Shown here: positions 34,044 through 44,059 of the stretch, piece after piece | Position numbering within the stretch: the stretch's first letter is position 1 | How the letters are laid out: every line of letters starts with the position of its first letter | From: Spartobacteria bacterium | Lineage (GTDB): Bacteria > Verrucomicrobiota > Verrucomicrobiia > Chthoniobacterales > Chthoniobacteraceae | Assembly (NCBI GenBank): GCA_021324395.1 | Contig: JAJPJG010000018.1 | Span: forward strand, 1 to 64,000 | DNA: 64,000 bases | Reading direction: 5' to 3' | The notes under the pieces: model-generated | Database searches by the model: none | Told to the model about the DNA's origin: nothing | The model's input: the letters and a program-made list of their open reading frames with translations, nothing else | Position numbers and translations under genes: made by a program

Positions 34044-35226
34044 AGATCGGCAGGAACATCGCGATGACGATGCCGCCGACGATCACGCCGAGCACAACGA
34101 TAAGCAACGGCTCGATCAACGATGTGAGCGCGTCGAGCAATGCCTCGATTTCCTCGTCCCAAAAGTCGGCCATTTTTTCGAGCATCACGTCGATTTTGCC
34201 CGTCGCCTCGCCTGCCGCGACCATGCGCAGAAGCATCGGCGGAAAGATTGCCTGCTTCGTCAGCGCGGTCGTGAGCTGATCGCCTTTTTCGACATCGACG
34301 GCCACGGCTTTGATGGCGTGCTCGATCATCATGTTGCCGGATGTTTCACCGACGATGTCCATGACTTCGAGGATCGGCACGCCGGAACGGATGAGCTGCG
34401 CGAATGTGCGAGCGAAGCGGGTCATGCAGATTTTGTGGATGAGCGGTCCGAAAATCGGGAGCTTGAGTTTCCATTTATCCCATACTTCGCGTCCCTGTTT
34501 CGTCTGCAAAATGTAGCGGATGCCGAAAATCACGCCGCCGATGATGGCGACGAGAAAATACCAGTTGCCGCGGATAAAGTCGCTCAGATCGATGAGGAAT
34601 TGCGTCGGCGCCGGGAGCTTCGCGCCGAAGTCGGCGAAGATTTGGCCGAACACAGGCACGACGCGGACGATCAAAAATGTTGTGATCGCCATCGCGATGC
34701 AAATGACGATGACCGGATACGTCATTGCGGATTTGACTTTCTTTTTCAGTCGCGCGGCAGCCTCGAGGAAGCCGGCGAGACGGTCGAGAATCTCCGCAAT
34801 GAGACCGCCGGATTCGCCCGCTTTGACCATCGCTGTGTAGAGGCGATTGAAAACTTTCGGGTGCTTCGAGATCGCGTCGTGAAACGAATCGCCGCCTTGC
34901 ACACGCGCGCTGAGGTCGCCGATGACGCGCTTGAGGCCGATTTGTTTTTTTGGATCGCACTGCTCGTAAAGCGCGGTGAGCGCGCTCACGAGCGGCAGGC
35001 CGGCGTCGATCATGGTCGCAAGCTGGCGCGTAAAAAGAACAAGGTCCGTTTCGTTCACGCTGCCGAGCCGGCGCGTGGTTTTGCTCCCGGCTTTTTGCTG
35101 GATGGAGAGCACCATCAAGCCGCGCGTCATCAACGTGTTGATGGCGTTGTCTTCGTTGATCGCGTCCTGGACGCCGGCGACCGTTTTTCCGGCGGCGTCT
35201 CGGGCTTGGTAGGCAAATGTCAGCAT
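34009..35226 (-). CDS. pilC: Type IV pilus/type II secretion inner-membrane protein PilC (GspF family)
   Basis: 405 residues with the two T2SF repeats: LVLFTRQLATMIDAGLPLV (first) and KICMTRFARTFAQLIRSGVP (second). Three membrane helices: ~170-195, ~225-245 and the C-terminal ~375-400 (PLLIVVLGVIVGGIVIAMFLP). The N-terminus FAYQARDAAGKTVAG is typical. Platform protein of the pilus or secretion machine; works with PilB/PilT-type ATPases. The adjacent genes are unrelated. Divergent from rpsO. Confidence 0.93.
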   Translation of the reverse strand: MLTFAYQARDAAGKTVAGVQDAINEDNAINTLMTRGLMVLSIQQKAGSKTTRRLGSVNETDLVLFTRQLATMIDAGLPLVSALTALYEQCDPKKQIGLKRVIGDLSARVQGGDSFHDAISKHPKVFNRLYTAMVKAGESGGLIAEILDRLAGFLEAAARLKKKVKSAMTYPVIVICIAMAITTFLIVRVVPVFGQIFADFGAKLPAPTQFLIDLSDFIRGNWYFLVAIIGGVIFGIRYILQTKQGREVWDKWKLKLPIFGPLIHKICMTRFARTFAQLIRSGVPILEVMDIVGETSGNMMIEHAIKAVAVDVEKGDQLTTALTKQAIFPPMLLRMVAAGEATGKIDVMLEKMADFWDEEIEALLDALTSLIEPLLIVVLGVIVGGIVIAMFLPIFKLNDIVSQQK

Positions 35227-35346
35227 GGCAGTCGCATCTGCAAAAGCACGTGCGATGCCACTACTCGATTAGTATGCGAGTAAATTCTTGCGATAAACTG
35301 CTTGCCAACACCGAAAAGCTGGCGATACTTCGCAGTTCCAAATTTT

Positions 35347-35610
35347 ATGGCAACCGCAGAGACGACCAAAGACATTTCGAGCTTTCAGATGCACGAGAAA
35401 GATACCGGCAGCGCCGACGTGCAAATCGCTCTTTTGACGCAACGGATTAACCAGCTCACCGACCACCTCAAATCGCACGCGAAAGATCATAGCTCGCGCC
35501 GCGGTTTGCTGAAAATGGTCGCCAGGCGCCGCAGCCTTCTCGACTACCTGAAGCGCACGGAGGCCGACCGCTACAAAGCGGTTCTCGAAAAGCTGAACCT
35601 GCGCAAGTAA
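35347..35610 (+). CDS. rpsO: Small ribosomal subunit protein uS15
   Basis: 87 residues. [35 protein letters not shown] and [23 protein letters not shown] are diagnostic of uS15, which binds 16S rRNA. The ATG at 35347 precedes [10 protein letters not shown]; the leader is AT-rich without Shine-Dalgarno. Followed by terminator hairpins and pnp, the common rpsO-pnp order. Confidence 0.97.
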   Translation: MATAETTKDISSFQMHEKDTGSADVQIALLTQRINQLTDHLKSHAKDHSSRRGLLKMVARRRSLLDYLKRTEADRYKAVLEKLNLRK

Positions 35611-35617
35611 CGAATTT

Positions 35618-35670
35618 CGGCCCCGGACGTTTCCGGGGCCGATTTATTTCCGCCGGTCATTCACCGGCGG
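35618..35670 (+). terminator. Two consecutive GC-rich hairpins after rpsO
   Basis: Hairpin 1: CGGCCCCGGA (35618-35627) with TCCGGGGCCG (35632-35641), followed by ATTTATTTC. Hairpin 2: CCGCCGGT (35650-35657) with ACCGGCGG (35663-35670). The first is a probable terminator or attenuator; in rpsO-pnp operons the intercistronic hairpin is also an RNase processing site. Confidence 0.7.
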
Positions 35671-35718
35671 ATCAAACCAAAACCACAACAAAGCCGGCAC
35701 CGCACGCGGCAAATTAGG

Positions 35719-35790
35719 AATTAAGAATTATGAATTAAGAAGTTCGCTCAATGCGCCGACTTTTTAATTCTTAATTCATAATTCTTAATT
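35719..35790. repeat. Heptamer-based inverted repeat in the pnp leader
   Basis: Arms at 35719-35740 (AATTAAGAATTATGAATTAAGA is one arm) and 35769-35790 are perfect 22-bp reverse complements. Words of 7 bp (AATTCTT, AATTCAT) recur in each. It lies 27 bases upstream of the pnp ATG in an AT-rich stretch. Same architecture as the elements at 260 and 8664. Confidence 0.75.
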
Positions 35791-35817
35791 TTTGCCTGCG
35801 GTGTCGCATTTATACAC

Positions 35818-37944
35818 ATGCATCACACCGTATCGAGCCTCGTTGGCTCCCATGAAATCACCATCGAAACTGGCAAACTCGCCAAACTCGCCGATGGTGC
35901 AGTCACAGTCCGCAGCGGCGACACGATCATTCTTGTCAGCGCTGTCTCCGCAACCGCAATCAAGGAAGGCCAGGATTTTTTTCCGCTGACCGTTGATTAC
36001 CGCGAAAAAGCAGCCGCAGTCGGCAAAATCCCAGGCGGCTATTTCAAGCGCGAAGGTCGCCCGAGTGAAAAGGAAATCCTCACCGCACGCATGACCGACC
36101 GTCCGCTGCGCCCGCTCTTCCCGAAAGGCTATCTTTATGACACGCAAATCATGGGCGTGTTGCTCAGCGCCGATGGCGAGCATGACCCGGACATTCTTTT
36201 CATCAATGGCGCGAGCGCGGCACTGATGGTCAGCGATATTCCGTTTAACGGACCGGTTGGCGCAGTGCGCGTCGGCCGCATTAACGGCCAGTTCGTCGTG
36301 AACCCGACGCATTCCGAGCGCGAAAACAGCGATTTGAATTTGGTTTACGTCGGCACGAAAAACGATGTCGTCATGATCGAAGGCGAAGCGGATGAATTGC
36401 CCGAGGAGGAATTCGTCAAGGCGCTGGAGTTTGCGCAAACGCAGGTGCAGGCGCTGATCGCCGCGCAGGAGGAACTCGCGCAGAAAGCCCCGAAGCCGAA
36501 ACGCCAGGCGCCGCTTTTCGTCGTGAAAGACGAACTGCTCGAGATCGCGTATCAAGTCGCCGGCGACCGCATCGAAGCCGCGCTTTACACGCCGAGCAAA
36601 GTCGCGCGTCAAAAAGCCGTCGAAGTTTTGAAGACCGAAGTCAAAGATGCGATCCTCGCTAAACATCCGGCGGCCACTCCATTCGAGATTTCGTCGGCAT
36701 TCGATTATCTGCAGAAAAAAGCGTTCCGTGTTTCCATCCTCGACCGCAAACAGCGCATGGATGGCCGTGGACTCGATGATATTCGTCAGTTGCACGCAGA
36801 AGTCGGTCTGCTCCCGCGCTCGCACGGTTCGGCGCTGTTCCAACGCGGCGAAACACAAGCGGTCGCGCTCGCGACGCTTGCACCTGCCGACGAAGGCCAG
36901 ATGCTTGACGCTTATACCGGCGGTGAAAGCGAAAAACGCTTCATCCTGCATTATAACTTCCCGCCATTCAGCGTCGGCGAAACCGGCCGCACAGGCGGAC
37001 TCTACCGCCGTGAAATCGGCCACGGCGCTCTTGCCGAGCGCTCGATCCTCGCCGTCATCCCGCCGGAAGATAAGTTCCCCTACGCCATCCGCGTCAGCAG
37101 CGAAGTCATGGAGTCAAACGGCTCGACCTCGATGGCGAGCGTCTGCTCCGGCGTCCTCGCGTTGATGGACGCAGGCGTGCCAATCAGGAAACCCGTAGCC
37201 GGCATCTCCGCCGGACTCGTCACTGAATTTAGCGCCGATGGCCGTCTCGAGCGTTACATCATGCTTACCGATATCATCGGCAGCGAAGATCACTTCGGCG
37301 ATATGGACTGGAAACTTTGCGGCACCGACACGGGCGTCACCGGCTTCCAGCTCGACCTGAAACTTCCCGGCATCAGCCTCAAAATCATGACCGAGGCCGT
37401 CTATCGCGCCCGCGACGCGCGCATGAAAGTGCTCGACGTCATGAACGCAGCGCTCAACCAGCCCCGAGCGCAGCTCAGCAAATACGCGCCGCGCATCGAG
37501 ACGCTGCAAATCCCGGTAGACAAAATCGGCATGCTCATCGGCCCCGGCGGCAAAACGATCAAAGGCATCACCGCAGAGACCGGCGCGGAGATTAACATCG
37601 AAGACAACGGCTCCGTGCACATCTACTCGAACAACGGCGAAAGCCTCGAGCGCGCGAAGCAAATCATCGCCGGCATGTTTAAGGAAATCGAGATCGGCGA
37701 GATGTATCACGGTCGCGTCGTCTCCACGAAAGAATTCGGCGCATTCGTCGAAGTCATGCCCGGCAAGGAAGGCCTCGTCCACATCTCCGAGCTTGCCGAT
37801 TTCCGCGTCGGCAAGACTGAGGACGTCGTGAAAAACGGAGACATGGTTTGGGTCAAGTGCATCGGCATTGATGACAAAGGCCGCGTCAAACTCTCGCGCA
37901 AGGCCGCGATGAAAGAACGCAACGAAGTCGCCCAGCAAGTCTAA
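35818..37944 (+). CDS. pnp: Polyribonucleotide nucleotidyltransferase (PNPase)
   Basis: 708 residues. 3'-5' phosphorolytic exoribonuclease of the RNA degradosome. Two RNase PH-like cores (first ends about residue 210; second starts [18 protein letters not shown]), a helical linker, KH domain ([21 protein letters not shown], from ~568) and C-terminal S1 domain ([20 protein letters not shown], from ~627). [19 protein letters not shown] carries the active-site Asp region (usually GTxTGITALQLDIK, here a conservative variant). Follows rpsO and ends in a strong terminator. Confidence 0.97.
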   Translation: MHHTVSSLVGSHEITIETGKLAKLADGAVTVRSGDTIILVSAVSATAIKEGQDFFPLTVDYREKAAAVGKIPGGYFKREGRPSEKEILTARMTDRPLRPLFPKGYLYDTQIMGVLLSADGEHDPDILFINGASAALMVSDIPFNGPVGAVRVGRINGQFVVNPTHSERENSDLNLVYVGTKNDVVMIEGEADELPEEEFVKALEFAQTQVQALIAAQEELAQKAPKPKRQAPLFVVKDELLEIAYQVAGDRIEAALYTPSKVARQKAVEVLKTEVKDAILAKHPAATPFEISSAFDYLQKKAFRVSILDRKQRMDGRGLDDIRQLHAEVGLLPRSHGSALFQRGETQAVALATLAPADEGQMLDAYTGGESEKRFILHYNFPPFSVGETGRTGGLYRREIGHGALAERSILAVIPPEDKFPYAIRVSSEVMESNGSTSMASVCSGVLALMDAGVPIRKPVAGISAGLVTEFSADGRLERYIMLTDIIGSEDHFGDMDWKLCGTDTGVTGFQLDLKLPGISLKIMTEAVYRARDARMKVLDVMNAALNQPRAQLSKYAPRIETLQIPVDKIGMLIGPGGKTIKGITAETGAEINIEDNGSVHIYSNNGESLERAKQIIAGMFKEIEIGEMYHGRVVSTKEFGAFVEVMPGKEGLVHISELADFRVGKTEDVVKNGDMVWVKCIGIDDKGRVKLSRKAAMKERNEVAQQV

Positions 37945-37967
37945 GCTCCAAATCCAGCTACAATCCG

Positions 37968-38003
37968 AAATCGCCGCTTTCGAAAGGAAGCGGCGATTTT
38001 TTT
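37968..38003 (+). terminator. Rho-independent terminator after pnp
   Basis: AAATCGCCGCTT, an 8-base loop, AAGCGGCGATTT followed by a T tract (TTTTTTT). A perfect 12-bp stem 23 bases after the pnp stop; it also faces the convergent giant gene. Confidence 0.95.
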
Positions 38004-38015
38004 GATGGGCAGCCC

Positions 38016-41000
38016 TTACTGAATAGTAATAACCTGGTTCGGCGTAAGATCACCAAACCACTGCACACCTTCCTGCACCATCTGCCATTGGAAGTTATAG
38101 TTACCCGGCGTAGCAGGTGCTTTCACCGTGAAATTAAACGTATAACTGCTGCCGGATGGAACGCTAGTGCCAGCCGGCAGATAGACGCGTGCTTTACCCC
38201 ACGTAGTATTGCTTGCAAGATTTTGCGAGCCGAGCCGATACGAAGTATCAGGCGTCCATGTTGCCGTGCCGGTGTTCAGCATCGTGACAGAGACATTGTA
38301 GGTCTGTCCGGCAGTCATCGTAGCAGGCACACTCTGACTAACAAAGCTGGCTGCGTTCTTCGGCAATCCGGCGACGTTCACAACTACATTCGACGGCAGC
38401 GCTCCGAACCATTCGACGCCATCCTGCACCATCTGCCATTGGAAGTTATAGTTGCCATTCGTAGCAGGAGCTTTCACCGTAAAATTAAAGGTGTAGCTGC
38501 CACCCGGAGCAACGCTGGTTCCGATCGGCAGGTAGACGCGTGCTTTACCCCACGTAGTGTTGCTTGCCAGGTTTTGTGAACCAAGCCGATAGGATTGATC
38601 CGGTGTCCATGTAGTCGTGCCGACGTTTTGCATCGTCACCGACACATTATAAGTCTGGCCCGGAATCATACTCGTTGGAACTGATTGCGAGACAAATGCC
38701 GCATCATTTGGGGCGGGCAGAACATTGATCTGCATATTTTTTGTGAGATCGCCAAACCACGCCACGGACTCATGAACCATTCGCCATTGGAAGTTATAGG
38801 ATCCCGGTGTTGCCGGTGCAGTGATCGTGATTGGAATTGTAACTGTCGAACCGGGGCTCACCGAGCCCGGTAGATACGCGCGTGCACTACCCCATCCTTT
38901 GTTGTCCTGCGGATTCTGTGAACCAAGACGGTAATTCGAAGCTATAGTCCAGGTATTCAAGCCAACGTTTTTCATTGTCATCGAAACACTATATTTTCTA
39001 CCCGCATACATCGTAGCAGGAACCTGCTGTGATACAAAAAGCGCAGCGTCGCTGACGACCTTCACCGGGACTAAAACATCGGGAGCCTGTGGACCGAACC
39101 AAGCCACACCATCCTGCACCATACGCCATTGAAAGTCATAGTTGCCCGCGGTCGCAGGTGCAGTCACGGTAAATGTGAATGTCGCGAGGTCCCCCTGCGA
39201 TGCCGTTCCAGTAAGCTTCACGCGATTGAAACCCCAACGAATATTATCCTGCGCCGCCTGCGATCCGAGTCTGTATTTGCTCGCATCAGACCACGTATTC
39301 GTTCCCATGTTTCGCATGGTCACCGTGACGGTATAGCTCTGTCCTGCGATCATTGTTGATGGCACTGACTGCGAGATGAAAGCCGCAGAGTTAGCCGGAG
39401 CAGAGCTGACATTCAGCGAGGTCGCGGTAGTTGGGTTTCCAAATGCCTGGCCCGCATTCGCCATGATCCACTGGAAATTATAAGCCGATGGCGCGAAAGG
39501 CGCCGTAATGGTGAAGTTAAAAATAGTCGATGCGCCCGGTGCCACGGAAGATGTGAGCGGCACTGATGTAACATTCCAGTTGGATTTTACGGAATCATTG
39601 AAAGGAATCAGCGAGTAGCCGGTCGACCACGTATTAGTTCCCGTATTTTTCATCGTTACTGAGACATTGTAGGTAAGTCCGCCCACAATTGTATTCGGGA
39701 TAGATTGGTTGACGAAATAAGCAAAGTCCGGCGGTGGCGTTACGCTGACTACGCTGAGTGTGCTCTGGCTGCCGAACGCTTGTCCAAGATCAGCCATTTT
39801 CCATTGGAAATTGTAGTTGCCCGATGTTGCCGGGTTAGTTGGGGGAGTTACCGGGAAGTTAAACGTGACGCTATCTCCCGTCGCTACGGTATTCGGCAGA
39901 GCTACGCTTGTAACTCCCCATGTGCCCAAGCCGTCCGCGGGAACCAGAACATAGTTGCCAGGTGTCCACGTATTAGTTCCCATGTTTCGCATCGTAACCG
40001 AAACATTGTAGGTTTGCCCCGCGACCATCGTGCTCGGAAGCGACTGCGCAATATACGCAGATGCATCCGGCAAAGGTTGCGCAACCGTCAGCGTGCTAGA
40101 GCTAACGACACCAAATCCGGTCGAATTTTGTGCCATCGACCACTGAAAGTCATAGGAACCTGGTGTGAGAGGTGCGGTAATGTTAAACGTAAAGGTCGCC
40201 ATCTGGCCTGGCGCTACCGAAGAAGGCACTGAGACTGGAGTTACACTCCACGTCGACTTGATCGTATCATTCAAAGGAATCAACGAATAAGCATTGTCAG
40301 ACGTCCACGTATTTGTCCCCATGTTCAGCATAGTTACGGAAACCGTATAAGTTTGCCCGCCAACAATTGTATCTGGAATGGATTGGCTGACAAAATAAGC
40401 GAAGTTGCCCGGCGGTGTTACACTAATACTAGTGTTCGGCGTTTGAGGTCCAAAGGTCTGGCCGGCATCCGAAAGCTGCCATTGGAAGTTATAGGTGCCG
40501 GAAGTCGATGGAGTAGTCGGTGGAGCAACTGCAAAGTTAATAGTTACACTATCGCCGGTGGCGACATTGTTTGGAATTGCGACGCTTGTGACGCCCCAAA
40601 TATTTGAGCCATCTACCGTAACTAATGAGTAGCTTCCCGGCGCCCAAGTATTCGTTCCCATGTTTCGCATCGTGACTGAAACATTGGAACTCTGCCCTGC
40701 GGTCATTGTAGCAGGAACAGACTGGGAGATAAATGCAGCGGAATCGCCCGGTGGCTGGGTTACAGTGAGAGCTATGTTTGGGCTGGTTAATCCAAACTGC
40801 GCGTTATTTTGAGCCATTACCCATTGGAAGCTGTAGGGGCCTGCGGCGAACGGCGCCGTAATGTTAAAGTTAAAGGTGGCAGTGTTACCCGGAGCGACTG
40901 ATGCGGGAACAGATACCGGCGACACATTCCATGTAGAAGCGATCGCATTACTAAATGGAATGAGTGAATAGCTATCCGATGTCCACGTATTCGTGCCCGT

Positions 41001-42938
41001 ATTTTTCATCGTCACCGAAACAGAATAAGTCTGGCCGCCGATGATTGTATTCGGAATGGATTGGCTGACAAACTCCGCGAAGTCTGGTGGAGCGGAGACG
41101 TTCACGACTACATTCGTTGTTGGTGTGCCAAAAGCCTGGCCATTTTGCGCCATTTGCCATTGGAAGTTGTAGCTACCCGATGCGGTAGGAGCAGTCGCCG
41201 TAAAGTTAAAGGTCACGGTTTGACCGGGCGCTACGCTATACGGCAACGGCACGCTTGTAACTCCCCACGTGTTTGTGCCATCGGCGGGAATCAAGGAATA
41301 GTTATCCGTTGTCCATGTGACGTTGCCGGTGTTCATGATCGTGATTGACACGTTCTGCTGCTGTGCAAATTGCGTATCGACGGGCGGAGTTTGCGAACTA
41401 AGTGCCGAGCTAACTCCATTCGTGACGACCAATAGCGGGACATTCGGAGTGAGCGCGCCAAAGTATCCGACATCGTCCTGCGACATACCCCACTGAAAGT
41501 TGTAGTTACCAGGTGTGAGCGGAGCGGTGATGGCGAAGTTAAAGATCGCATTTTTCCCCGGCATGATAATCGAAGTCGGATAGATGGAATTTCCGCCGAA
41601 GCTGGTATTCTCAGCCGGATTTTGCGATGCTAACCTGTAGTTCGATGCAACCATCCACGGCGTGGTGCCTGTATTTAGCATCGCGATGGATACATTTTGG
41701 CTCGAACCGACGATCATCATCGTCGACGGAATTGTCTGCGAAACAAAGGCTGCGTTGTTGAAAGCCGGATTAGTCGGGTATAGAGGAACGGCTAGAAAGA
41801 ATGTGCCGAGATCATTGTCGCCGCCGACATACGTTGTGCCGTAGAGATAACCATCCGGGCCTTGCACAAGTGGTGCGTCGGGATAGTTGCCGTCAGCGCC
41901 GCTGAATGAGTAAAGTAATGTATAGCTTCCAGCTGTGGAGATTGAGAAGACGGTGCCTGCATCCCCGGTGCCGCCTTCCGGCGTGGTGCCGTAAAGGTTT
42001 CCGTCTACACCTTGTATCAAGGCTGCAGATGGATAGCGGCCATTCGTTGAGTCGAATGAATACAAGGTCGAAAGAGAGCCGCTGGTAGTAAGACTAAACA
42101 CCACGCCATAGTTATTGGTTCCACCGCCATAAGTAGTCCCATAGAGTTTTCCGTCGGCGGCAATGAGTAAGCCGGCATAGGAATACGCACCGGTGGTTGT
42201 GCCGTTGAAGCTTCCCAGAGTTAGAAAAGTAGCGCCGCCGGTTGACATCTTAAATACACTTCCGTAGCCGCTGGCACCGCCTTCGGATGTGGTGCCGTAA
42301 AGGTAGCCGTCCTTGCCTTGCACGAGATTTCCATATGGATAAGCGCCATTTGAGCCGATGAATGATTTGATTTTCGTATACACCCCGGCCTTGCTGATTC
42401 GATAGATTACGCCGAGATTGCTCGCGCCGCCGACGGACGTGGTTCCATACAAATAACCATCCGCACCTTCGATCAGTCCGCCAAGCGGTGAAGCACCGTT
42501 CGTCTTGTCGAATGAATAGAGTGCCGTTACCTGTCCGGCAGGCGTCATTTTGAAGATGGTGCCGTAGTTATTCGCGCCACCGTAGTAGGTCGTGCCGTAG
42601 AAATTGCCGTCGCTCGCGAGCAGCAATCCTGCCTCAGGACTGCCGCCAGTGGTGTAGTCAAAGTAATAGAGCGTTGCGATGTTGCCGCTCGTATCCGCTT
42701 TAAAAATCGTGCCGTAGCCGGTGCCATCAGTTCCGCCTTCGGTTGTTCCGTAAAAATAGCCGTCCGCACCGAGAATGAGTTTCCCGCCAATGGGATAGCT
42801 GCCGTTTGGCGAGGAAAACGAATTGAGTGGGACGACGGATTCCGCCTTGGCCACAAAGCCGATTGATAGAAAGAACAAAAGGCAAAACGCGAGTTGCGTG
42901 AACGCAGCAAGACGAAGTCTCTTGGATGAGAAATGCAT
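38016..42938 (-). CDS. Giant secreted repeat protein: GloVer repeats plus tandem NBR1-type Ig domains
   Basis: 1640 residues with a signal peptide (cleavage near AKA, residue 32). Residues ~34-395 hold seven GloVer (TIGR03803-type) repeats marked by GxxYGTTxxGG, probably a beta-propeller-like head. From ~400 to the end there are eleven Ig-like domains of the NBR1/FW type, each ~100-110 residues, with FVSQSVPxTMxxGQxYxVSV, MxNxGTNTW, and YNFQWxM blocks. Each has conserved tryptophans (NTGTxTW, FQW). Likely an outer-membrane or extracellular adhesion or binding protein. The coding sequence is visibly less GC-rich than the flanks, which may mean acquisition or relaxed composition. No sortase or autotransporter signal at the C-terminus. 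Confidence 0.85.
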   Translation of the reverse strand: MHFSSKRLRLAAFTQLAFCLLFFLSIGFVAKAESVVPLNSFSSPNGSYPIGGKLILGADGYFYGTTEGGTDGTGYGTIFKADTSGNIATLYYFDYTTGGSPEAGLLLASDGNFYGTTYYGGANNYGTIFKMTPAGQVTALYSFDKTNGASPLGGLIEGADGYLYGTTSVGGASNLGVIYRISKAGVYTKIKSFIGSNGAYPYGNLVQGKDGYLYGTTSEGGASGYGSVFKMSTGGATFLTLGSFNGTTTGAYSYAGLLIAADGKLYGTTYGGGTNNYGVVFSLTTSGSLSTLYSFDSTNGRYPSAALIQGVDGNLYGTTPEGGTGDAGTVFSISTAGSYTLLYSFSGADGNYPDAPLVQGPDGYLYGTTYVGGDNDLGTFFLAVPLYPTNPAFNNAAFVSQTIPSTMMIVGSSQNVSIAMLNTGTTPWMVASNYRLASQNPAENTSFGGNSIYPTSIIMPGKNAIFNFAITAPLTPGNYNFQWGMSQDDVGYFGALTPNVPLLVVTNGVSSALSSQTPPVDTQFAQQQNVSITIMNTGNVTWTTDNYSLIPADGTNTWGVTSVPLPYSVAPGQTVTFNFTATAPTASGSYNFQWQMAQNGQAFGTPTTNVVVNVSAPPDFAEFVSQSIPNTIIGGQTYSVSVTMKNTGTNTWTSDSYSLIPFSNAIASTWNVSPVSVPASVAPGNTATFNFNITAPFAAGPYSFQWVMAQNNAQFGLTSPNIALTVTQPPGDSAAFISQSVPATMTAGQSSNVSVTMRNMGTNTWAPGSYSLVTVDGSNIWGVTSVAIPNNVATGDSVTINFAVAPPTTPSTSGTYNFQWQLSDAGQTFGPQTPNTSISVTPPGNFAYFVSQSIPDTIVGGQTYTVSVTMLNMGTNTWTSDNAYSLIPLNDTIKSTWSVTPVSVPSSVAPGQMATFTFNITAPLTPGSYDFQWSMAQNSTGFGVVSSSTLTVAQPLPDASAYIAQSLPSTMVAGQTYNVSVTMRNMGTNTWTPGNYVLVPADGLGTWGVTSVALPNTVATGDSVTFNFPVTPPTNPATSGNYNFQWKMADLGQAFGSQSTLSVVSVTPPPDFAYFVNQSIPNTIVGGLTYNVSVTMKNTGTNTWSTGYSLIPFNDSVKSNWNVTSVPLTSSVAPGASTIFNFTITAPFAPSAYNFQWIMANAGQAFGNPTTATSLNVSSAPANSAAFISQSVPSTMIAGQSYTVTVTMRNMGTNTWSDASKYRLGSQAAQDNIRWGFNRVKLTGTASQGDLATFTFTVTAPATAGNYDFQWRMVQDGVAWFGPQAPDVLVPVKVVSDAALFVSQQVPATMYAGRKYSVSMTMKNVGLNTWTIASNYRLGSQNPQDNKGWGSARAYLPGSVSPGSTVTIPITITAPATPGSYNFQWRMVHESVAWFGDLTKNMQINVLPAPNDAAFVSQSVPTSMIPGQTYNVSVTMQNVGTTTWTPDQSYRLGSQNLASNTTWGKARVYLPIGTSVAPGGSYTFNFTVKAPATNGNYNFQWQMVQDGVEWFGALPSNVVVNVAGLPKNAASFVSQSVPATMTAGQTYNVSVTMLNTGTATWTPDTSYRLGSQNLASNTTWGKARVYLPAGTSVPSGSSYTFNFTVKAPATPGNYNFQWQMVQEGVQWFGDLTPNQVITIQ

Positions 42939-42980
42939 GAGGATTTTTCCCGGGAACGTGATTTTTGGCCCTAAAAAGTT

Positions 42981-42993
42981 GCTACGTCGTAGC
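42981..42993. promoter_or_regulatory. Small palindrome upstream of the giant gene (possible operator)
   Basis: GCTACGTCGTAGC is a 6-1-6 perfect palindrome about 45 bases upstream of the start. On the minus strand a TTGACT lies ~20 bases upstream of it, giving a weak -35 like element with TACGAC as a poor -10. Operator or promoter use is speculative. Confidence 0.3.
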
Positions 42994-43092
42994 GAACGCT
43001 TCGTTTATAGTCAATATAATAATTCGAAATGGCAATAATCGTCCATTTTGTCTCCAACCCTGTTTTCCACGCCCTCCGTTGATGCGCAGCCG

Positions 43093-43608
43093 CTAGTTTT
43101 TGTAGCGCCGGATTTCCGTCAACTGGCTGTTGTTATCCTGATGAAACATGAAAAACCCGCTCGGATCCGGGAACACCGGATCGGGCAGTGCATCGGAGTC
43201 CGTCACCGCGACGTCCGTCGTCTTTAAAACGCCATTTGCAAAAAAGAATTTCCGTAAAAACGTGTTCGCGCTGCTGTCGATCATTTTCAGGATCACCGCG
43301 CTCGCCGTGACGCGATACACTTGGGGCGTGTCATTGAAATCCGCTACCTGGAACTCCGTGGAGAGCCGCTGTTTGCCGGATGCCAGCAGCCACAGCAGCC
43401 GATAGCCGGTGTTTTTTCCGCCCTGGCTGTAAAGCACGATCGTCGCCGAGTCGCCCGCAGTGTCGTTACCAAAATTCGCCGCGTAACTGTAATCCGAAGC
43501 GAAGCTCGCCGGCGTGACGCTGAAAGCCCATTTGAGCGTTTGTGCGCCCGCGGTGCGCCCCAGGCAGGCGAGGAATATGGCGACCAGGAAAAAACAACGA
43601 GTTTTCAT
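43093..43608 (-). CDS. Small secreted protein of unknown function
   Basis: 171 residues with a signal peptide (FFLVAIFLACLGRTAGAQ). The mature part is beta-rich (DSATIVLYSQGGKNTGYRLLW; YRVTASAVILKMIDSS) and ends PSGFFMFHQDNNSQLTEIRRYKN. No family recognised. Same strand and upstream of the giant gene, separated by 154 bases. Confidence 0.7.
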   Translation of the reverse strand: MKTRCFFLVAIFLACLGRTAGAQTLKWAFSVTPASFASDYSYAANFGNDTAGDSATIVLYSQGGKNTGYRLLWLLASGKQRLSTEFQVADFNDTPQVYRVTASAVILKMIDSSANTFLRKFFFANGVLKTTDVAVTDSDALPDPVFPDPSGFFMFHQDNNSQLTEIRRYKN

Positions 43609-43708
43609 ATTTCTAATTTTTATAAGCCGACGAAGTTATCGCGTGTGCGCCTTTTCGCAACCGGTTTTCGATAAATCGCAGGCCGATGTCGCTGCAATTC
43701 GTCCCGAT

Positions 43709-44056
43709 CTACTTTCCTGGTGGTGGCAGGAAATTGAAGCTGTCGCCGATCTGATGGGAGTCGTAGTCGGTTTTGTCCACCCAGACGGTGTAGGTTTTTC
43801 TGTCGGTGTCGCTGTAAACCTCGAAGGTGTATTCGCCATCGAGATTGCGCTCGCGCAGTCCGCCTTTGCCGATGGTGACCTGTTCCTCGGGCTGCGGGGT
43901 AAAGTGTTTGGCGGTGATTTTGCCGGTGATGCGTTTGCCGGTGACATGGCTGGACATGCTGATGATGCCATAGATGAGGAAGCCGAGGACGAACACTGCG
44001 GCAATGACCGCAATGGCGATGTCGCGCGCGGTGGTGCTTTTGACAACGACGGGCAT
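43709..44056 (-). CDS. Small membrane protein with a C-terminal beta domain
   Basis: 115 residues. One N-terminal membrane helix (AIAVIAAVFVLGFLIYGIIS), then a soluble domain with HVTGKRITGKITAKHFTPQP and EEQVTIGKGGLRERN. It resembles small DUF7489-type proteins in my memory, but that assignment is weak. Function unknown. It follows the AI-2E transporter gene with a 3-base gap, so the two are probably cotranscribed. Confidence 0.7.
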   Translation of the reverse strand: MPVVVKSTTARDIAIAVIAAVFVLGFLIYGIISMSSHVTGKRITGKITAKHFTPQPEEQVTIGKGGLRERNLDGEYTFEVYSDTDRKTYTVWVDKTDYDSHQIGDSFNFLPPPGK

Positions 44057-44059
44057 CCG

